Positions 60,583 through 64,000 of a stretch of DNA of 64,000 nt are shown here, one piece after another. The stretch covers positions 62,001 to 126,000 of the forward strand of contig FOAY01000013.1 in the NCBI GenBank assembly GCA_900109485.1. Reading direction: 5' to 3'. The translations under genes and the position numbers were made by a program. The first letter of the stretch is position 1. Each line of letters opens with the position of its first letter. Under the pieces are notes generated by a model. That model did not search any database, was not told the origin of the DNA, and saw only the letters and a list, made by a program, of their open reading frames with translations. The DNA comes from Kosakonia sacchari. Its GTDB lineage: Bacteria > Pseudomonadota > Gammaproteobacteria > Enterobacterales > Enterobacteriaceae.

Positions 60583-62604
60583 TCACAGCGCAATCGTCAG
60601 CAGCAGGATCACCAGCGCGGCAATCACATACAGGCAATAGAGACGGAAATCCCCGCTTTGCAGGTACTGCACCAGACGGGCAATACGCTGAGTCATGCTG
60701 ACCAGCGGGCGGATAATTTTGTCGTCCCAGAAGGGTTCGGTACGGCTGGCTACCTGCGTAATGCCCCCAAGGCTTTGTTGCAGAGGCGTGGTGGGATCGA
60801 GCTGTTTACGCAGGCGATACAGCGGGCCGAACATCACCCGCAGTGGCTGGGTAAAGCTGCCCGCTGAAGGCACCATGCCTTTCTCCCATGCGTAACCGCA
60901 GGCCCAGGCATCGCCGCTGCGCCGCCAGTTGCCGCGCGTCTGGCGGTTGATGTACCAGAACAGGCCGGGCAGCAGCGGCAGGGCAATCAACAGCAGGAAC
61001 AGGGTGGAGGGTGTCAGCATGGCCTGTTGCGCGTCGCCGGGAACCAGCGTTGCGCCCTGAGTGACGGCAAGAGACGTGGTGGCAGTCAGTGAAAGCGCAA
61101 CCTGCAACAGGTGCGGCGCGACGACGCTGGCACCGACGCCGCACACAATGCAGAGCAGCGCCAGCGCCAGCATGGCGGCAATCATTGGCCATGGCACTTC
61201 CCGCGCCTGATCGGCTTTTTCACTGCGCGGGTTACCGCAGAAACTAATACCGTAGACTTTGACGAAGCACATCGCGGCCAGCGCGCCGGTGATCGCCAAC
61301 ATCACTATCGCGACAGGACCGGCGAGGCGCGGAATAATGGCGTCGATGCGCGTCAGGGAGAAGAGCGACTGGTAGGTGTACCACTCGCTGATAAAACCGT
61401 TGAGCGGCGGCATGGCGGAAATGGCGAGGCAGCCCACCAGGAATGCGCCCGCTGTCCACGGCATCCGTTTCGCCAGCGCGCCCATTTTTTCCATATCGCG
61501 GCTGTGCAGACGGTAGATAATCGCCCCGGCGCCGAGAAACAGCAGCCCTTTAAACAACGCATGATTGAGCAAGTGGAACAGTGCGCCCAGCAGGCCGACA
61601 GCGGCAATCACCGGCTGGTGCAGCGCAATCCCCGCCATGCCGACGCCGACGCCCATCAAAATGATGCCGATGTTTTCCACCGTGTGCCACGCCAGCAGGC
61701 GTTTGATATCGTGCTCGGCCAGCGCATATAGCACGCCGAGCACCGAAGAGACGGCGCCAAAAGCCAGCACCACCACGCCCCACCACAGCGGAATGCCGCT
61801 ATGACCGAGCAGGTCGATGCCGACTTTGATAATGCCGAAGATACCGATTTTCACCATCACGCCGGACATCAACGCCGAGGCGTGGGACGGTGCTGCCGGG
61901 TGAGCGCGCGGCAGCCAACTGTGCAGCGGCAACATCCCGGCTTTGGCACCAAACCCGAAGAAGGCGAGCAGGAACACCGCCGAGGCGGTGCCCGGTGACA
62001 GCGACAAGGTGCGGAAACTGGCGAAATCCAGGCTGCCGCTTTGACGCCACATCAGGAAGAAGGCGATCATGATCAGCACGGAACCAGCGTGGGCAATAAA
62101 GAAGTAGAGCATCCCGGCGCGGATCGATTCGTCATCCTGGTCGGTGATAACCAAAAACCACGAGGCCAGCGACATCATCTCGAACAGCACGATGAACCAG
62201 AAGGCGTTGTCCATCACCACCAGCCCGACCATCGAGGCGATAAACAGGTTCATAAAGAATCCCATCGCACCCGGCCCTTTGCCGAGGTATTCGCGGACAT
62301 AGGCCAGCGAATAAAGCCCGCACAGCGTGACCAGCAGGGAAATCACCAGCAGCATAAAGGCGCTCAGACTATCCAGCCGCACCATAAAATGGGCGAAATC
62401 AAACGGCCCGGCGGCCTGCCAGACGAGTGTTTCGCCGCCGCCAAGTGCGACCAGTGCGCTGGCAATGCCTAATAATCCGCCGAGCATTGCCGAAATTCCG
62501 GCGACGTTGATGGCCAGAATTTGCTGACGGGAGAGCAACAGCGAGGCCACGCCGCCGGCTACGTACAGCACGATTGACCACATCAATAATTGCAGGGCAT
62601 CCAT
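60583..62604 (-). CDS. hyfB: Hydrogenase-4 membrane subunit HyfB (antiporter-like)
   Basis: A NuoL-like subunit of 673 residues (672 in E. coli) with about 16 helices. FWFIVLFEMMSLASWFLV carries the helix Glu, GFGAKAGMLPLHSWLPRAHPAAPSHASALMSG the Lys and His residues, and LLAWHTVENIGIILMG a further conserved helix. The start shares one base with the hyfA stop (TAATG). Confidence 0.97.
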   Translation of the reverse strand: MDALQLLMWSIVLYVAGGVASLLLSRQQILAINVAGISAMLGGLLGIASALVALGGGETLVWQAAGPFDFAHFMVRLDSLSAFMLLVISLLVTLCGLYSLAYVREYLGKGPGAMGFFMNLFIASMVGLVVMDNAFWFIVLFEMMSLASWFLVITDQDDESIRAGMLYFFIAHAGSVLIMIAFFLMWRQSGSLDFASFRTLSLSPGTASAVFLLAFFGFGAKAGMLPLHSWLPRAHPAAPSHASALMSGVMVKIGIFGIIKVGIDLLGHSGIPLWWGVVVLAFGAVSSVLGVLYALAEHDIKRLLAWHTVENIGIILMGVGVGMAGIALHQPVIAAVGLLGALFHLLNHALFKGLLFLGAGAIIYRLHSRDMEKMGALAKRMPWTAGAFLVGCLAISAMPPLNGFISEWYTYQSLFSLTRIDAIIPRLAGPVAIVMLAITGALAAMCFVKVYGISFCGNPRSEKADQAREVPWPMIAAMLALALLCIVCGVGASVVAPHLLQVALSLTATTSLAVTQGATLVPGDAQQAMLTPSTLFLLLIALPLLPGLFWYINRQTRGNWRRSGDAWACGYAWEKGMVPSAGSFTQPLRVMFGPLYRLRKQLDPTTPLQQSLGGITQVASRTEPFWDDKIIRPLVSMTQRIARLVQYLQSGDFRLYCLYVIAALVILLLTIAL

Positions 62605-63224
62605 TAGCGTTGCTCCGACGAAGGGGAGACGGCCGCGAAAGTGATTTCCGTCGAACTCAGGGCGGCCAGCTCTCTGCGGGTTTTTAACTGTTTATGCATG
62701 GCAGAATCCGTCACCAGATGCAGGGCGTTGGTCGGGCAGGCCCGCACGCAGGATGGCCCTTCCGGCAGGAAGTGGCAGAGATCGCATTTCACTGCGATGG
62801 TCTGCACACCCGCATTCCAGCGCAAAAAAGGGTGGTCGGTGTTCGGGCTGGCGGGCACATCGCGCAGTTGCTCTTCCGGCAGGTGATGTTCGTAACGCGC
62901 GGGAATATTCAGTGGACGGCTGCCGGATGGCGTGATCGCGCCGAAGGGGCAGACCAGACCGCACAGCTTGCAGCCGATACACAGGGTTTCATTGAGATAA
63001 ACCGCCTCATCCTGGAAGGAGATGGCGTTGACCGGGCATACCTGTTTACAGGGCGCGTCGTCGCAGTGGCGGCAGAGCACGGGTGCGGTTTTCGTCTGCG
63101 TTCGCACCAGCGTAAGCCTCGGATGCTGTTGTAATCCCTGAAGTTTATGGGCATCCGAACACGCGGCAAGGCAGGTGTTGCATCCTATACACCACTCGGG
63201 ATCGGCAATCACAAAGCGGTTCAT
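62604..63224 (-). CDS. hyfA: Hydrogenase-4 iron-sulfur protein HyfA
   Basis: An HycB/HydN-like ferredoxin with four 4Fe-4S motifs: CIGCNTCLAAC, CRHCDDAPCKQVCPVNAI, CIGCKLCGLVCPFGAI and CDLCHFLPEGPSCVRACPTNAL. 206 residues. It should carry electrons from formate dehydrogenase H (fdhF, not in this window) to the hydrogenase. It is the first gene of hyfABCDEFGHIJR-focB and lies directly behind the sigma-54 promoter. Confidence 0.97.
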   Translation of the reverse strand: MNRFVIADPEWCIGCNTCLAACSDAHKLQGLQQHPRLTLVRTQTKTAPVLCRHCDDAPCKQVCPVNAISFQDEAVYLNETLCIGCKLCGLVCPFGAITPSGSRPLNIPARYEHHLPEEQLRDVPASPNTDHPFLRWNAGVQTIAVKCDLCHFLPEGPSCVRACPTNALHLVTDSAMHKQLKTRRELAALSSTEITFAAVSPSSEQR

Positions 63225-63268
63225 GACGGCTCCTTGTTAATGAAGGCAAAATTCGTTGAACCTGCCTT

Positions 63269-63284
63269 AGCACAAGGTGTGCCA
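63269..63284 (-). promoter_or_regulatory. Sigma-54 promoter of the hyf operon
   Basis: On the minus strand the sequence TGGCACACCTTGTGCT has GG and GC separated by exactly ten bases, the -24/-12 rule of sigma-54 promoters. It lies about 45 bases before the hyfA ATG. An AT-rich stretch upstream could bind IHF. With HyfR encoded in the operon, positive feedback is likely. Confidence 0.8.
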
Positions 63285-63449
63285 GAATTTTAAATCTTTA
63301 TGTTTCAGTTGGTTGTCTGTTTTTGAGTGGCCGGGGGCGGACAAAAGTGATGGTCAGCGCTGAGCGAAAAATAACCTGTCGGCACTAGTGTCGAGACGTG
63401 GGAATAAAATGTGATCAGCTTCAAATAAGACGCGAAGAGAGAAACGAGA

Positions 63450-63480
63450 AGGGCGAATCGAGTGATTCGCCCTCGGAAAA
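63450..63480 (-). terminator. Hairpin terminator downstream of bcp
   Basis: GGGCGAATC (63451-63459) pairs with GATTCGCCC (63464-63472), 4-base loop. On the minus strand a moderately T-rich stretch follows, fitting termination of bcp. Confidence 0.55.
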
Positions 63481-63491
63481 AGGAGGCGTAA

Positions 63492-63962
63492 TCAGGCGCT
63501 TTCTTTCAGCCAGTTCAGCACGATGTCGTGGTGGTTGCTGGTTTTGAAATCATCAAACACATGTTCGATTTTGCCGTCTGCATCCACGAGGAAACTGATA
63601 CGGTGGATGCCGTCGTAGGTTTTACCCATAAAGGATTTTTCACCCCAGACGCCAAACTGCTCGCATACCTGATGGTCTTCATCAGACAGCAACGTAAAAT
63701 TGAGCAGCTCTTTTTCGGCAAAACGGGACAGTTTTTCAGGCTTATCCGTGCTGATACCCAGCACTTCTACGCCCGCTTTCTTCAACTCGTCCATGTTATC
63801 GCGCAGGCCGCAGGCCTGGACAGTACATCCTGGTGTCATCGCCTTCGGGTAGAAGTAGACCAGAACACGCTGTCCCTGGAAGTCGGTCAAATTTACTTGT
63901 TCTCCGTCTTGATCGGGCAAGCTAAATTTCGGTGCAATATCACCGGCTTTCAGTGGATTCAT
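63492..63962 (-). CDS. bcp: Thiol peroxidase Bcp (peroxiredoxin Q type)
   Basis: It reduces hydrogen and organic peroxides using thioredoxin. 156 residues as in E. coli. PGCTVQACGLRD carries the peroxidatic Cys46 and the resolving Cys51 five residues later, typical of the atypical 2-Cys PrxQ group. It is divergent in function but not in strand from hyf: both run leftward, separated by a terminator and the hyfA promoter, as in E. coli. Confidence 0.98.
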   Translation of the reverse strand: MNPLKAGDIAPKFSLPDQDGEQVNLTDFQGQRVLVYFYPKAMTPGCTVQACGLRDNMDELKKAGVEVLGISTDKPEKLSRFAEKELLNFTLLSDEDHQVCEQFGVWGEKSFMGKTYDGIHRISFLVDADGKIEHVFDDFKTSNHHDIVLNWLKESA

Positions 63963-64000
63963 TACTTAACTCCATCCTGTTCATCATGCTGAGAATAGTT

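Overview
The window is a chromosomal segment of a gammaproteobacterium of the family Enterobacteriaceae. Protein sequences and gene order match the Escherichia coli segment yfhM-pbpC-ndk-rlmN-rodZ-ispG-hisS-yfgM-bamB-der-yfgJ-xseA-guaB-guaA-yfgG-yfgF-ppx-ppk-purN-purM-upp-uraA-hda-yfgD-bepA-perM-focB-hyf-bcp almost gene for gene, read in the reverse of the E. coli map direction. The differences in detail (a protealysin/emfourin pair, a large insertion after guaA) suggest a Kosakonia/Phytobacter/Enterobacter-like genus rather than Escherichia. This placement is inference from remembered family sequences, not from a search.

Layout. (1) 1-14,800, + strand: the 3' part of the alpha-2-macroglobulin gene yfhM with pbpC, then ndk, rlmN, rodZ-ispG-hisS-yfgM-bamB and der. 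These cover envelope repair, nucleotide balance, rRNA/tRNA methylation, cell shape, isoprenoid synthesis, His-tRNA charging, outer-membrane assembly and ribosome biogenesis. (2) 14,850-17,900: yfgJ, an accessory pair encoding a protealysin-like M4 metallopeptidase and its emfourin-type inhibitor, and xseA. (3) 18,000-21,300: guaBA under a PurR-type operator. The guaA terminator loop carries a 30-bp IS3-family-like end flanked by a 4-bp repeat. (4) 21,300-34,500: a mosaic accessory region sitting where E. coli has yfgH/yfgI. It holds (a) a minus-strand set encoding an HNH-motif membrane protein, a tail-anchored coiled-coil protein and a DUF3883-type protein; (b) a broken ORF; (c) a + strand operon of a HEPN-motif protein and two unknown proteins; (d) a very AT-rich HEPN-motif gene; (e) a Phd/ParE-type toxin-antitoxin pair; (f) a TPR protein plus a DUF4062-SIR2 protein whose usual catalytic His is Ser. 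No integrase, transposase or tRNA is visible. Most of these look like anti-phage defence modules, but none is proven. (5) 34,560-48,000: yfgG, yfgF (behind a perfect FNR box), ppk-ppx, purMN (PurR box), upp-uraA, hda (CTG start), yfgD and bepA, with two REP/BIME clusters. (6) 48,100-64,000: perM, then focB-hyfR-hyfJIHGFEDCBA on the minus strand, a complete formate hydrogenlyase-2 operon with its own activator, formate channel and a sigma-54 promoter in front of hyfA, and finally bcp.

The core genes need little comment. The interest lies in the guaA-yfgG region, where at least four blocks of different base composition are packed side by side, each with the domain types (HNH, HEPN, SIR2, DUF4062, TPR, DUF3883) that recur in bacterial defence islands.
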